From a virus: 37,433 bases of DNA. Numbering within the stretch: position 1 is the first letter of the stretch; the number at the start of each line of letters is the position of its first letter. The notes beneath the pieces were generated by a model. The model had not been told where the DNA came from, searched no databases, and was given only the letters and a program-made list of their open reading frames with translations. Shown piece by piece: positions 6,889-15,820 of the stretch. The stretch covers positions 1-37,433 of IMG/VR virus record IMGVR_UViG_3300036980_000863; one strand, given 5' to 3'. A program made the position numbers and the translations under genes.

Positions 6889-8994
6889 ATGGCCGACGTA
6901 GCAAAATCCGCAAACACCCAGGCTCCCACTGGGTACGATCAAAACTATCTGGGGAGCCTCATCCAGAGCCCCAAACTCTCGACGACCGGGAAAGCGCAGC
7001 AGCGGAGCATCCGGGATGCGCAGATGGCGGCGGACGTGGTCAACACGGTAATCGCGGCGGGGCGAAACCGGGCGATTGTCAACTCGCGCATTTTGGCCAA
7101 GTACAATGCGGAGCGCCCGTACGACGCGTACAAGCTGGAAGCCGAGGGCCTGGGGTGGCGGAGCAACTTCACGACGAAGCCCTTGCCTAGCATGATCGAA
7201 AAGATCGCGCCGAGGTTTGTGTCGGTGGTTGACGGGCTGAAGTATTTCACGAACGCGAGCCTGAGCCCGAAGTGGGAGAACAGCACCGAGAAGACCGAGA
7301 CTTTCCGGGCCAAGGTAACGAAGACGATTCGATTTCGCAAGGGATTCCGCACGTTGACAGAAGACATCGCTTTTGACAACGCGCTTTTCGGGCATACGAT
7401 CCCGGCGTGGTTGGACGAGTTTACGTGGTTCCCCAAGCACTTTAAGCAAGAGGAATCTTCCGTGGCGGACGGCACAAAAGCGGACCCGCGCTGGGCGCAG
7501 GTGGTTGTGCTCAAAGAGGTCTACCTGCCGCATGAATTGTTTGCGATGATCAGCCCCAACCCGGAGGCGGCTAAAGATGCCGGCTGGGATTTGACGGAGA
7601 CTCGCGCGGCGATCAACACGGCGGCTCCGTCTCAGATTCGGGACCGGCTGAACGTGGGCGGTACACTGGAGACGTGGTATCAGAACGCGCTACGGGAGCT
7701 TACCATCGGGGCGTCGTATATGGCGGGCTGCTCGGTTATCACGGTCTACACTCTCCTGGCGCGCGAAGTTACTGGGAAGGTGTCGCACTATCGGCTGGCC
7801 GGACCGGGCATGGCTCCTATTTTTCATCGGGACGACCGGTTCCCCAGCATGGAGGATTGTGTCGCGTTCTTCACTTTTCAGAAAGGCAACGGCACGCTGC
7901 ACGGGTCCAAAGGTGTCGGGAGGGACATCTATGAGTTGGCGGGGATGATTGACCGCACCCGCAACGAAGTCGTTGACCGGCTGATTATGTCGGGGAAGAC
8001 TTTGGTTCAGGGCGACATCCGCAGAATTCACACGTTCAAGATGTCGGTGATCGGAAGCACGGTTATCGTGCCGACGGGGTGGAACGTCCTGGAACACAAG
8101 ATTGACGGCAACGTTGAGGGGTTCTTGAAGCTGGACGTATACTTCAAGCAGATCGTCAACGAGCTTATCGGCAGCACTACGACCCCGCAGCCCGGAACGG
8201 GCGGCGAGGATATGCGATCTCCGGCGGCGTGGAATTTGCTGGCGCAGCGCGAGGAGGAAGGCCGTGACGTTCGCATCACCCGATTTTTGGCCCAGTTTGC
8301 GGACATGGTTCAGACCATGCAGCGGCGTTTGTGCGATCCAGACACGATGGAAGACGACGCCAAGCAAATGCAAAAAGAATTGCTGGAGATCATGAGCCGC
8401 GAGGAACTGGATGAGCTAGCGGCCAGCCCGGTGGCGGAGACGGTCCGTGATCTGACTCCGTTGCAGCGGCAGCTTATGATCTCGGTGGCCCAGGAGAAGC
8501 GCGGGAACCCGCTGTACAACCAGCGGCAACTGGAGGTTGAGGACCTGACGGCGCGCATCAACACCGACTTTGCGCAACGGGTTCTCTTGCCGGATGCTGA
8601 CCCGACCGAGCAGGCGGAGCAGAACCGGCAGCAACAGTTGGAGCTTGTGCTGCTGAGTCACGGCCAGCCGGTGCCGGTGAGCCCTCGCGACAGCCACTTG
8701 ATGCACCTGAGCGTGCTCATGCCGGCGGCGGAACAGATGGCCTCGCAGATCACGCAGGGCCAATTTGACACGAGCATCCTGGAGACGGTGATCTCGCACA
8801 TCAACGAGCACTACGCCCAGGCCAAAGCGCAAGGGGCGAAATCGGACATGCTCACCCAGGTCGCACAATTTATCAGTCAGGCCGGCGCCCAGCTAAGTAA
8901 GCTGAAACAACTTGATCAGCAAGCGGCCTTAATGGCGCAGAACCCCAACTCGATGCCCCCACCCGAATATGGAAATCCTAGCGAGCGCGTCTGA
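6889..8994 (+). CDS. Portal (head-tail connector) protein
   Basis: 701 residues. Portals form the dodecameric ring at one capsid vertex through which terminase drives DNA and to which the tail attaches. The call rests on position (after terL, before scaffold and capsid), length in the range of podovirus-type portals, and composition: a mixed central region (about 90-450) with DRTRNEVVDRLIMSGKTLV in the stem-helix position, and a C-terminal half rich in long Gln/Glu/Ala helices (about 460-680). There are no Cys clusters, signals or enzymatic motifs. The C-terminus overlaps the next gene by 26 bases. No strong ribosome binding site is visible before the ATG. Sequence alone gives no single diagnostic motif. 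Confidence 0.75.
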   Translation: MADVAKSANTQAPTGYDQNYLGSLIQSPKLSTTGKAQQRSIRDAQMAADVVNTVIAAGRNRAIVNSRILAKYNAERPYDAYKLEAEGLGWRSNFTTKPLPSMIEKIAPRFVSVVDGLKYFTNASLSPKWENSTEKTETFRAKVTKTIRFRKGFRTLTEDIAFDNALFGHTIPAWLDEFTWFPKHFKQEESSVADGTKADPRWAQVVVLKEVYLPHELFAMISPNPEAAKDAGWDLTETRAAINTAAPSQIRDRLNVGGTLETWYQNALRELTIGASYMAGCSVITVYTLLAREVTGKVSHYRLAGPGMAPIFHRDDRFPSMEDCVAFFTFQKGNGTLHGSKGVGRDIYELAGMIDRTRNEVVDRLIMSGKTLVQGDIRRIHTFKMSVIGSTVIVPTGWNVLEHKIDGNVEGFLKLDVYFKQIVNELIGSTTTPQPGTGGEDMRSPAAWNLLAQREEEGRDVRITRFLAQFADMVQTMQRRLCDPDTMEDDAKQMQKELLEIMSREELDELAASPVAETVRDLTPLQRQLMISVAQEKRGNPLYNQRQLEVEDLTARINTDFAQRVLLPDADPTEQAEQNRQQQLELVLLSHGQPVPVSPRDSHLMHLSVLMPAAEQMASQITQGQFDTSILETVISHINEHYAQAKAQGAKSDMLTQVAQFISQAGAQLSKLKQLDQQAALMAQNPNSMPPPEYGNPSERV

Positions 8995-9286
8995 ATGGAC
9001 CCACATAGACTCCGAGAACTTGGCTAAGTTCCTGGAGACAGAAACCGGGAAGCGGTTAATCCCCCGGTTGACCGAGAACATCCCGCAACTCCTGGACGGA
9101 GGCGACACGAACCGCGTTTTGATCCGCAGCGGCGAAGTGCGGGCTTTCAGCGCGATGCTGGAGACTTTTCTCCTGTTGGCGCACCCGCCGGCCCTGCCGA
9201 AACCGAGTGCGTCCGAGTACCCCTCGCCCGAAGATGATTCGGCCTGGAACGACGGCCAGAAAATAAACGTCGGAGTAGCTAAATAG
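8969..9286 (+). CDS. Small phage protein between portal and scaffold
   Basis: 105 residues, starting inside the portal 3' end (26-base overlap). Residues 1-75 are helical and amphipathic; SGEVRAFSAMLE resembles a motif (GEVRGL...L) seen in short phage head proteins found next to portals. The last 30 residues are Pro/Ser/Asp-rich and probably disordered. No catalytic or metal-binding motif is visible. Location suggests a head-assembly accessory. The function is unknown. Confidence 0.65.
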   Translation: MEILASASEWTHIDSENLAKFLETETGKRLIPRLTENIPQLLDGGDTNRVLIRSGEVRAFSAMLETFLLLAHPPALPKPSASEYPSPEDDSAWNDGQKINVGVAK

Positions 9287-9292
9287 TGACCT

Positions 9293-10639
9293 ATGCCAAA
9301 CCAAGAAGCCCCTACCAATCAGCCGGAAGTCATTGTTGATCCGGCGAAACACAACGCAGAAATAGCCGCGAAGGTCAAAGACCAGGACATTTCCGGGCAC
9401 TCGACCGCGACCGGACAGTTCGAGGATGCCCGCGAGTCGCTGGACAAGCTCGCCGAGTTAGTGTCGGCAAAGAAAGCGGAAGTAAAGCCCGCCGTTGGAA
9501 CGCCGCCCGCCGAGGTAAAGCCTGCCGCTGGAACGCCGCCCGCCGAGGTAAAGCCTGCCGCTGGAACGCCGCCGGCAGAGGTAACCCCGGTGGACGACCC
9601 CGAGCTTGTCAAGAAGGCTGATACTATTTTCAAGGACGCCCCGAAACTTCCGCCCAACGCCAGCCCGAAATCGGCGGAGGCCTTTTCGACGGTCAAAGTT
9701 CGCGCGGCCCAGGAGATCAGCGCCCGGGAACAAGAGATCGAGAGGCTCAAGAAGCAGCTTGAGGAGTCCGGCAAGCCGACTCCGGAGGCTCTGGAACACG
9801 CCAAGGAACTGGAGGAGTTGCGTTCATGGCGGGCCAAGGTGGATGTGGACTTCGATCCCAAGTTCAAGGAGTTCGACAAATCCATTGAGCAGACCCGGGA
9901 GTTTATCTACGCGCAACTTCAGAAGAACCCGGCGGTCACTCCGGAGATCATTGAGCAGATTAAGAAATATGGTGGCCCGGACCAGATCATCCTGACCAAA
10001 TTGTTCGAGGCGATCAAGGACCCGACGTTACAGCGGTTGGTGGAAGCGAAGGTCTCCGACATCGAATTGGCGAAGTACAATCGGGAGCAGGCGATCAAGA
10101 CGACCAAGGAGAACCTGGGTCAGTACGTGAAGGAGCGTCAAGAGGCCCAGTCTAAGGCGGTAGTGGCCCAGGCCCAGGCTACGACGGCGGAATTGACCGG
10201 GATGCTGGACCGGCTGGAGTGGTTCGCCGATCAGACTCCCGATGAGAAGGCTGACGAGGCGGCGAAGAAGCATGCGACGGAACATAACGAATTCATCAAG
10301 AAATTGCGCGGGGAGATCGCCGTCGCCGTCAAAGACGACTCGCCGCAGATGCGGGCGATCCTGATTACCGGCATGGCGCAGTTGTTCAAGTTGCAGCGAG
10401 AAATGCCGGCGGTGAAAAGCGAACTCGAAGCGACCAAGAAATCTCTGGCGGATATCACGGCCAAGTGGGATGCGATGAAGAACGCCAGCCGGTCGCGACT
10501 GAACGAATCCGCAGCGCCGACTTCTGGTATCCCCCCGGCGAGAAAAGACGTTGACATCAACCAGCGCACCGAGGATGCGGTTGACACAATCGCGCGACAG
10601 GTCATGGAGGAGCGCGCCCGCGCGCAGGAACAGAAGTAG
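9293..10639 (+). CDS. Capsid scaffold-like coiled-coil protein
   Basis: 448 residues, acidic and very rich in Glu, Lys, Ala and Gln. The order is a polar N-terminal tail; a Pro/Ala linker made of 11-residue repeats (about 62-98); long heptad-like helices (EISAREQEIERLKKQLEE and following, about 140-200); further helices to about 400; and a basic-acidic tail ending in ERARAQEQK. This composition and the place just before the capsid region fit a scaffolding protein that templates procapsid assembly and then leaves. No protease motif is seen. Unusually, a six-gene sugar cassette separates it from the capsid gene. An internal virion protein is the main alternative. Confidence 0.68.
   Translation: MPNQEAPTNQPEVIVDPAKHNAEIAAKVKDQDISGHSTATGQFEDARESLDKLAELVSAKKAEVKPAVGTPPAEVKPAAGTPPAEVKPAAGTPPAEVTPVDDPELVKKADTIFKDAPKLPPNASPKSAEAFSTVKVRAAQEISAREQEIERLKKQLEESGKPTPEALEHAKELEELRSWRAKVDVDFDPKFKEFDKSIEQTREFIYAQLQKNPAVTPEIIEQIKKYGGPDQIILTKLFEAIKDPTLQRLVEAKVSDIELAKYNREQAIKTTKENLGQYVKERQEAQSKAVVAQAQATTAELTGMLDRLEWFADQTPDEKADEAAKKHATEHNEFIKKLRGEIAVAVKDDSPQMRAILITGMAQLFKLQREMPAVKSELEATKKSLADITAKWDAMKNASRSRLNESAAPTSGIPPARKDVDINQRTEDAVDTIARQVMEERARAQEQK
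9479..9586 (+). repeat. 33-bp tandem repeat in the scaffold-like gene
   Basis: Three nearly identical 33-base units begin at 9479, 9512 and 9545, with a partial fourth to 9586. Each encodes an 11-residue AEVKPAAGTPP unit. The repeat makes a flexible Pro-rich linker; unit number can change without breaking the frame. Confidence 0.85.
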
Positions 10640-10648
10640 GCCCGGGAC

Positions 10649-11572
10649 ATGAATCTCGGAGTCTCCGATACTACAGCGGGGGTCGCGCCGATGTGCGTGG
10701 CTCCCGCCTCGGCTGGGCTGGTCTACAACAAGAAGATCGTTATTGTGCTGCCGTGGTGGAAGCAGGTCTCGCCCATCACCGCGTTCTGCGTGGCGCAGTT
10801 GATTGACCGCAGGCGCACGGCGACCATGATGAACTTTGGGGACGCCTTTGTTGCCCACTCTCGAAACTCGTGCGCGGACGCTTTTCTCAAGACCGATTGC
10901 GAGTGGATGCTGACCATAGACGACGACATGGTGGTTCCATTTGGGCACGCGCAGTGGTACAAAACGAACACGGGATTCTCTGATTTTCCTGAGTCGTTCC
11001 TGAAGCTGAATGCTTTGGACCGGCTGATGAGTCACAAGAAGACGCTGGTTGGCGCTTTGTACTTCGGGCGGCATCCGAATGGCCCTCCGGTGTACAATGA
11101 AGGAGCGATGACGCCGCAGGAGGCGGACTTCGCGAGGCGAGCGCCGCATGATTTGATCAAACCTACCAAGTGGGTCGGCACCGGCTGCATGCTGATCCAT
11201 CGGCAGGTGTTCGAGGACATTGAGCGAAAGTTTCCGAGGCTCTCCAGAGGCGCTGATGGACGCGGGGGCCATTGGTTCACATCAACGGAGGCAAGTCTGG
11301 TAGAGCGGATCATCACGTTGCGGAACAATCTCCAGGGCGGGGCGCTGGACGGGAACAAGGCGTATGCGGCTTTAGCCGGGTTGGAGGAATTGCTATCCCG
11401 GGCCAAGGATGAGAATTCGCTAGGCGTGGGTGAGGACGTAAGTTTTTGCATGCGCGCGGCGGTTGCGGGGCACCAGCCGTATGTGGACATGGGGCTGGTG
11501 TGTGGGCATCTGGGATCGTGCAGTTACGGTCCGCGCAATACGAAGGCCCCGGAGGCATTACATGAATCGTAA
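10649..11572 (+). CDS. GT-A type glycosyltransferase
   Basis: 307 residues. Residues 28-40 (KKIVIVLPWWKQV) form the first strand of a nucleotide-sugar-binding fold. CEWMLTIDDDMVVP (about 88-101) contains the acidic DxD triad that holds the metal and nucleotide sugar. WVGTGCMLIHRQVFEDI and GEDVSFCMRAAVAGH are the acceptor-side and catalytic-acid motifs typical of this fold. The enzyme would move a sugar from a nucleotide donor to an unidentified acceptor. It starts ATG 10649, 9 bases after the scaffold-like gene, and its end overlaps the next transferase by 11 bases. The neighbouring GDP-fucose genes suggest a possible donor, but specificity cannot be read from the sequence. Confidence 0.82.
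   Translation: MNLGVSDTTAGVAPMCVAPASAGLVYNKKIVIVLPWWKQVSPITAFCVAQLIDRRRTATMMNFGDAFVAHSRNSCADAFLKTDCEWMLTIDDDMVVPFGHAQWYKTNTGFSDFPESFLKLNALDRLMSHKKTLVGALYFGRHPNGPPVYNEGAMTPQEADFARRAPHDLIKPTKWVGTGCMLIHRQVFEDIERKFPRLSRGADGRGGHWFTSTEASLVERIITLRNNLQGGALDGNKAYAALAGLEELLSRAKDENSLGVGEDVSFCMRAAVAGHQPYVDMGLVCGHLGSCSYGPRNTKAPEALHES
11551..11555 (+). promoter_or_regulatory. Shine-Dalgarno site deciding the start at 11562
   Basis: GGAGG lies 6 bases before ATG 11562, one of the clearest ribosome binding sites in the window. It fixes the start of the second glycosyltransferase, against an in-frame ATG 33 codons upstream that would lie within the previous gene. Confidence 0.75.
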
Positions 11573-12290
11573 AATCCTTGTTGCGCTTCAATTCTGGGCC
11601 GGCGACAGAGCCCAGACAATGGCGTTGGCTCGGTTCCTGGCGGACATCGAGCCCACTCATTCGGATCAGGCCGACCTCTTGTTTGCGGCGCGGTTCGACT
11701 GCGAACACGACATGAAAACCGTGGAGTACGTGTCACGGAAGTTCAACGTTCGCACGTTCACCAGCCGGCGCCGAGGCGTGGGCTGGCCCTCGGGGTGCAA
11801 TGAACTGTGGTTCTCGGTCATGGAGTGGGCGGCGTCAATGATTGACGCGCGGAAAATCCCAAACTACAAGGCGATCTTTACTACCGAGGGGGATTGCTGT
11901 CCGATTCAGCGTAACTGGGCTTCGCTGCTCTCGCGGTGTTGGGATCGAGAGACAGCGAAAAAGCGGGTTGTCATGGCCGGTCCGCTAGTAGACCCCGGCC
12001 CGCACATTAACGGCAACGCGCTGATGTCCACGGACCTCAAGTTTTTCAGGTGGCTCTCGCGGCGGGTATCCGGCGTCCCTGCCCGGGTTGGCTGGGATTA
12101 CTATCTTGCGCCAGCCCTCAAAGAAATGGGCTGGGCGGATATTCCAGAAATGAAAAGCATTTATCGGACTCCGACGTTCTCAAGAGAACAGTGGGAGGAC
12201 ATGGTCATGAATAACTGGGTGTGGATTCACGGAGTCAAAGACGATTCTTTGATCCGCATCGGTCGGGAGAAATTCCTAGCGAAGCAATAG
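11562..12290 (+). CDS. Putative glycosyltransferase
   Basis: 242 residues. The N-terminus (MNRKILVALQFWAGDRAQ) and the following strand-helix pattern suggest a nucleotide-sugar-binding fold. AIFTTEGDCCPI (about 106-117) sits where a DxD-like motif would be, with E and D as candidate metal ligands. GPHINGNALMS and WDYYLAPALKEMGW resemble acceptor-binding and late catalytic segments of GT-A enzymes. The stop is two bases before the fucose synthase start. A transferase role fits the cassette, but the motif is a variant, so the call is weaker than for the neighbouring enzymes. Confidence 0.65.
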   Translation: MNRKILVALQFWAGDRAQTMALARFLADIEPTHSDQADLLFAARFDCEHDMKTVEYVSRKFNVRTFTSRRRGVGWPSGCNELWFSVMEWAASMIDARKIPNYKAIFTTEGDCCPIQRNWASLLSRCWDRETAKKRVVMAGPLVDPGPHINGNALMSTDLKFFRWLSRRVSGVPARVGWDYYLAPALKEMGWADIPEMKSIYRTPTFSREQWEDMVMNNWVWIHGVKDDSLIRIGREKFLAKQ

Positions 12291-12292
12291 TT

Positions 12293-13222
12293 ATGGATTA
12301 CGGCTCGAAGATTTTTATAGCAGGCCACCGAGGTTTGGTGGGCAGCGCGCTCTGCCGGGTTTTCCGGAAGCACGGGTATCACAACTTGGTCACGGCGAAC
12401 CACACCGACGTTGACCTGACTGATCCAGTGGCGGTCAAATGGTTTTTCAGTTCGTACTTGCCCGAGTATGTGGTGCTGGCGGCGGCGCGCGTGGGTGGGA
12501 TCATCGCAAACGCGACTCAGCCCGTTGAATTCATGGTGGAGAATCTTCGGATTCAGGACAACGTTATTACCAATGCCAAGGAGTATCACGTCAAAAAGCT
12601 GTTGTTTCTGGGCAGCGCATGCGTGTACCCGAAGCATGCGACCGTGCCCATCCACGAGGACCAGCTATTGACTGGCGTGCTGGAGCCCAGCAACCAGGAG
12701 TATGCTCTGGCGAAGATCGCTGGGATTCGGTTATGTCAGGCATATCGTCGTCAGTACGGGTGCAACTTTATTAGCGCCATGCCGACGAATCTTTTCGGGG
12801 TGGGAGACACTTACGGGCCGAATCGTTCACACGTCATCCCTGGAATGATCTATCGAATTCACACGGCGAAGCGGGAAGCTCAGGATGTGATGCTTTGGGG
12901 CACCGGCTCCCCGGTGCGAGAGTTTTTGTATGCGGACGATTTGGCGGAAGCTTGTTTGCTCCTGATGCAGCATTACAATGAGGCGGAGCAAATCAACGTC
13001 AGTTCGGGGCGCCCGGTCGTGTTGCGGGATTTGGCGGGTTTGGTTGCCAAGACCCTGGAGTTCCCGAAACAAGTTCAGTGGGACCACACCAAGCCAGATG
13101 GAACACCCGTCCGCGTTTTGGATTGCAACCGCGTCAAAGAGTTTGGGTGGGCTCCCAGAGTTTCTCTGGAGGATGGACTCACCAGAGCTTACCAGGATTT
13201 TCTATGCCGAAAGCTTTTCTAG
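12293..13222 (+). CDS. fcl: GDP-L-fucose synthase
   Basis: 309 residues, close to the usual ~320. The enzyme converts GDP-4-keto-6-deoxy-D-mannose to GDP-L-fucose by 3,5-epimerisation and NADPH reduction in the cytoplasm. The Rossmann motif is GHRGLVG (11-17). The SDR catalytic set is S108 with Y137 and K141 (YALAK). C110 and H180 match the epimerase Cys and His of the E. coli enzyme. [18 protein letters not shown] and SHVIPG are strongly conserved family segments. The start is ATG 12293, two bases after the previous stop; longer in-frame extensions overlap the upstream gene. Its stop lies 19 bases inside the GMD gene, which makes its substrate, so the pair is coupled. Confidence 0.95.
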   Translation: MDYGSKIFIAGHRGLVGSALCRVFRKHGYHNLVTANHTDVDLTDPVAVKWFFSSYLPEYVVLAAARVGGIIANATQPVEFMVENLRIQDNVITNAKEYHVKKLLFLGSACVYPKHATVPIHEDQLLTGVLEPSNQEYALAKIAGIRLCQAYRRQYGCNFISAMPTNLFGVGDTYGPNRSHVIPGMIYRIHTAKREAQDVMLWGTGSPVREFLYADDLAEACLLLMQHYNEAEQINVSSGRPVVLRDLAGLVAKTLEFPKQVQWDHTKPDGTPVRVLDCNRVKEFGWAPRVSLEDGLTRAYQDFLCRKLF

Positions 13223-15162
13223 TTGGAATTTCAGGGCAGGATGGTTCGTATCTGGCCGAGCTTTTGCTGGCCAAGGGGTACGAAGTTCACGGCTTGATCC
13301 GGCGGTCAAGTTCGCCTAATTTGTCAAGGATCGCACACTTGTTGGGAGCGGTTCGGTTGCATTACGGAGATTTGACTGACGGCGGTTCGTTGATGCGGCT
13401 GCTTTCGTGGATAAAACCTAGAGAAGTTTACAACCTGGGGGCGATGAGTGATGTTAAGGTGAGCTTTGCCTCACCCGAATACACCGCGCAAGCCACCGGG
13501 GTAGGAACGCTGAACCTTTTGGAGGCCTGCCGGAATCTGGAGTTGATGCCGAGGATTTACCAGGCATCCAGTAGCGAAATGTTTGGAAGCTCTCCCCCGC
13601 CGCAAAGCGAGAAGACACCTTTTCACCCCCGTAGCCCGTACGGTTGCGCCAAGGTGTTTTCGTACCACATTGCGCAGAACTATCGCGAGGCCTACGGGAT
13701 GCACATTAGCAATGGGATATTGTTCAATCACGAGTGCGTGACTGCTGAGACTCCGATTATCTTTAGGCAAAATGGGTGGGTTGATATCGCCGAGATACAA
13801 GAGTTAGTTCCGCACCGGACTGATCCACGTCATGGGGGAAAATATCAAACGACTCCAGACAGTTTGGAAATTTGGGATGGGGATAGGTGGAGTCGGGTAA
13901 CTTGTGCCACTGCTACGTGGAATGGGGGAGAAAAGACTGTCTATCGCGTTGTATCTCGCGGGGGGGCGTATTGCGCGACTGGAGACCATATCTCGTTCCT
14001 TGACGGACGCCGGGAAATAAAAACAGAGCGAATTCAACTCGGAGACCAGCTTCAATTGTTTCCGCCTCCTGTTGGGGGTGTTGGCGAGGACTCGTTACTC
14101 TCAGAAAAAGAAGCTGAATTTCTAGGGCTAATGGCAGGTGACGGTTACGTGTGCCCGGAGGGTGGGTCCGCCCGGTTTACCAACCTGGACTCGGTTTTGC
14201 TAGAAAAAGCTGCGAATCTATTTAGGGGGTTAACTGGGGGAAAAGCGAGGCGGGACGAAACCAAAATTTCAGGGTATACCGGGGAGGTAGTCCCCTCGAT
14301 GGAGTTTTCAGGAGCGGTCAAATGGTTTTCGTTGTGGCGATCCGAGTTGTACAATGAGCGGCGAATGAAAAAGGTTCCAAAACGGGTTTTGAACGCTCCG
14401 AAGAAGGTTCAACTAGCTTTCCTGCGGGGATACAATGCGGCGGATGGGCTACGCTCGAAGACCTGTTTGGCGGAGTTCAAGTGTTGGGTAACAAATTCGC
14501 CGTTATTGGCGGCAGGGCTATGTTTTTTAGCGGAGGCCCGCGAGCTTCGTGTAGCGATAAATTGGGACCCGCGCGGATATCTTCGACTCAACGTCGGGGA
14601 TAAAGAACCAAAAAAGGGAAAGCATCTACTAAAGCCTTTGGGTGAAGTGAAGGGGATTCAGAAGATTGATCACTCCGGGTGGCTGTTCGATTTGGAAACA
14701 GAAAGCGGAACTTTTTCGGCGGGGGTTGGCCGGACTTGGGTGCACAATAGCCCGCGCCGGGGCGAGTTGTTTGTGACTCAGAAAATTTCCCAAGCGGTTG
14801 TTCAGATAAAGCGCGGCACGCAGCAGGAATTGCTGTTGGGAAACCTCCAGGCGAAGCGGGATTGGGGGTTTGCGGGGGATTTTGTGGAGGCCATGTGGCT
14901 CATGCTCCAGCAGGATACCCCCGATGATTACGTCGTGGCGACCGGAGAAGCGCACTCGGTGGAGGAATTTGTGCAGGAGGCGTTTTCGTATGCCGGGATG
15001 GACTGGAAGGATTTCGTCAAGGTTGATTCTACGCTGTTCCGTCCGGCGGAAGTGGAGCACTTGCTGGGCGATCCCGGGAAGGTTTTTTTCAAGCTGGGGT
15101 GGGAGCCCAAGGTGAAGTTCAAAGAACTGGTCAAGATGATGGTGGACGCCGCCGGGAAGTGA
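13204..15162 (+). CDS. gmd: GDP-mannose 4,6-dehydratase with an intein
   Basis: 652 residues as translated, about 314 after splicing, slightly short for the family. It dehydrates GDP-D-mannose to GDP-4-keto-6-deoxymannose, the first step to GDP-L-fucose. The NAD(P) motif is [12 protein letters not shown] (8-19). The active-site segment is ASSSEMFGS (121-129) with Y146 and K150 in SPYGCAK. The strand [16 protein letters not shown] is split by the intein. The C-extein keeps [21 protein letters not shown] and [13 protein letters not shown], all closely matching the E. coli enzyme. The start is ATG 13204, overlapping fcl by 19 bases. It ends in a GTGA overlap with the next transferase. Confidence 0.95.
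   Translation: MPKAFLVGISGQDGSYLAELLLAKGYEVHGLIRRSSSPNLSRIAHLLGAVRLHYGDLTDGGSLMRLLSWIKPREVYNLGAMSDVKVSFASPEYTAQATGVGTLNLLEACRNLELMPRIYQASSSEMFGSSPPPQSEKTPFHPRSPYGCAKVFSYHIAQNYREAYGMHISNGILFNHECVTAETPIIFRQNGWVDIAEIQELVPHRTDPRHGGKYQTTPDSLEIWDGDRWSRVTCATATWNGGEKTVYRVVSRGGAYCATGDHISFLDGRREIKTERIQLGDQLQLFPPPVGGVGEDSLLSEKEAEFLGLMAGDGYVCPEGGSARFTNLDSVLLEKAANLFRGLTGGKARRDETKISGYTGEVVPSMEFSGAVKWFSLWRSELYNERRMKKVPKRVLNAPKKVQLAFLRGYNAADGLRSKTCLAEFKCWVTNSPLLAAGLCFLAEARELRVAINWDPRGYLRLNVGDKEPKKGKHLLKPLGEVKGIQKIDHSGWLFDLETESGTFSAGVGRTWVHNSPRRGELFVTQKISQAVVQIKRGTQQELLLGNLQAKRDWGFAGDFVEAMWLMLQQDTPDDYVVATGEAHSVEEFVQEAFSYAGMDWKDFVKVDSTLFRPAEVEHLLGDPGKVFFKLGWEPKVKFKELVKMMVDAAGK
13735..14748 (+). other. Intein with LAGLIDADG endonuclease motifs in gmd
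   Basis: 338 codons, from Cys1 (TGC 13735) to the final His-Asn (14743-14748), with Ser (AGC 14749) as the +1 residue. Block A is [18 protein letters not shown]; block B is [10 protein letters not shown]; the C-terminal blocks are [12 protein letters not shown] and GRTWVHN. The dodecapeptide pair [11 protein letters not shown] and [11 protein letters not shown] marks a DOD homing endonuclease; the second is a variant with N-A-A-D, and its cutting activity is uncertain. The splicing residues are intact. The insertion splits the conserved NHE-SPRRGE segment, so GMD should be inactive until spliced. It has little obvious sequence identity to the terL intein beyond the family motifs. Confidence 0.93.
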
Positions 15163-15818
15163 ACGCATACGCATACTACAAACCAGTTCCGAATCTGTGG
15201 TCCGACGAGTCGCAGCGGGCGCTGATCGAGATTTGGAAGCGAAGCTGGGCCAAGCACGGTTGGACTCCGGTAATGATCAACGAGGACGACGCCGCCCGGC
15301 ACCCGCGCTATGAGGAGTTCAAGAAGAAGTTTTGGTCGTTTCCGACGATTTACGGGCACGAGTACGTGGTCGGGTGTTTCATGCGCTGGGTTGCGATGGC
15401 GGTGCTCGGCGGCGGTATCATGGTGGACTACGACGTGATGAATTACGGCTTCAAACCGCAGGAATTCCAGTCAGAAAAACTAACCATTATTTCTGACACG
15501 GAAATCCCGGTTACGTACCTTGGAGTCGTCCAGGGACCCGCGCATTTATTCGACGCGATGAGTGAGGTCTTTTTCGCCTGGGAGCCCGATAAACGGGACT
15601 GGAAGGCCGAGGCGAACGCGTTGCATTGCGACGACAACTCGTTTGTTGTGCAGTTCCTCAACTCGCACACCCGGGAGTGCCCCCCGTGGCTGGCGGTCAA
15701 AGACGGCTGCACGCGATTTCCCAAGATTACCGGCCAGTTGGTTCACTACGGCTATGAAATGCGTGCCGCCGGTTATTGGCCGAAGTGCGATTTCGTGGAA
15801 CAGGTCCGCCCATTTTGA
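15159..15818 (+). CDS. DXD-type glycosyltransferase (GT32-like), copy 1
   Basis: 219 residues, starting GTG 15159 in a GTGA overlap with gmd. The central segment [20 protein letters not shown] is the classic 'sugar-binding region containing DXD': a helix with Arg, a GGG turn and then DYD, which binds the metal and nucleotide sugar. The N-terminus ([20 protein letters not shown]) is the start of the fold. It is clearly paralogous along its length to the next gene: [17 protein letters not shown] and LVHYGYEM all recur. It is a cytoplasmic enzyme with no membrane segment. The acceptor is unknown; position beside the GDP-fucose genes makes fucose a plausible donor. Confidence 0.85.
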   Translation: MNAYAYYKPVPNLWSDESQRALIEIWKRSWAKHGWTPVMINEDDAARHPRYEEFKKKFWSFPTIYGHEYVVGCFMRWVAMAVLGGGIMVDYDVMNYGFKPQEFQSEKLTIISDTEIPVTYLGVVQGPAHLFDAMSEVFFAWEPDKRDWKAEANALHCDDNSFVVQFLNSHTRECPPWLAVKDGCTRFPKITGQLVHYGYEMRAAGYWPKCDFVEQVRPF

Positions 15819-15820
15819 TC

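Noticed and set aside
10028-11272. 414-codon open frame on the minus strand
   Set aside because: It is opposite the scaffold-like and glycosyltransferase genes, both well supported; composition is that of an antisense shadow.
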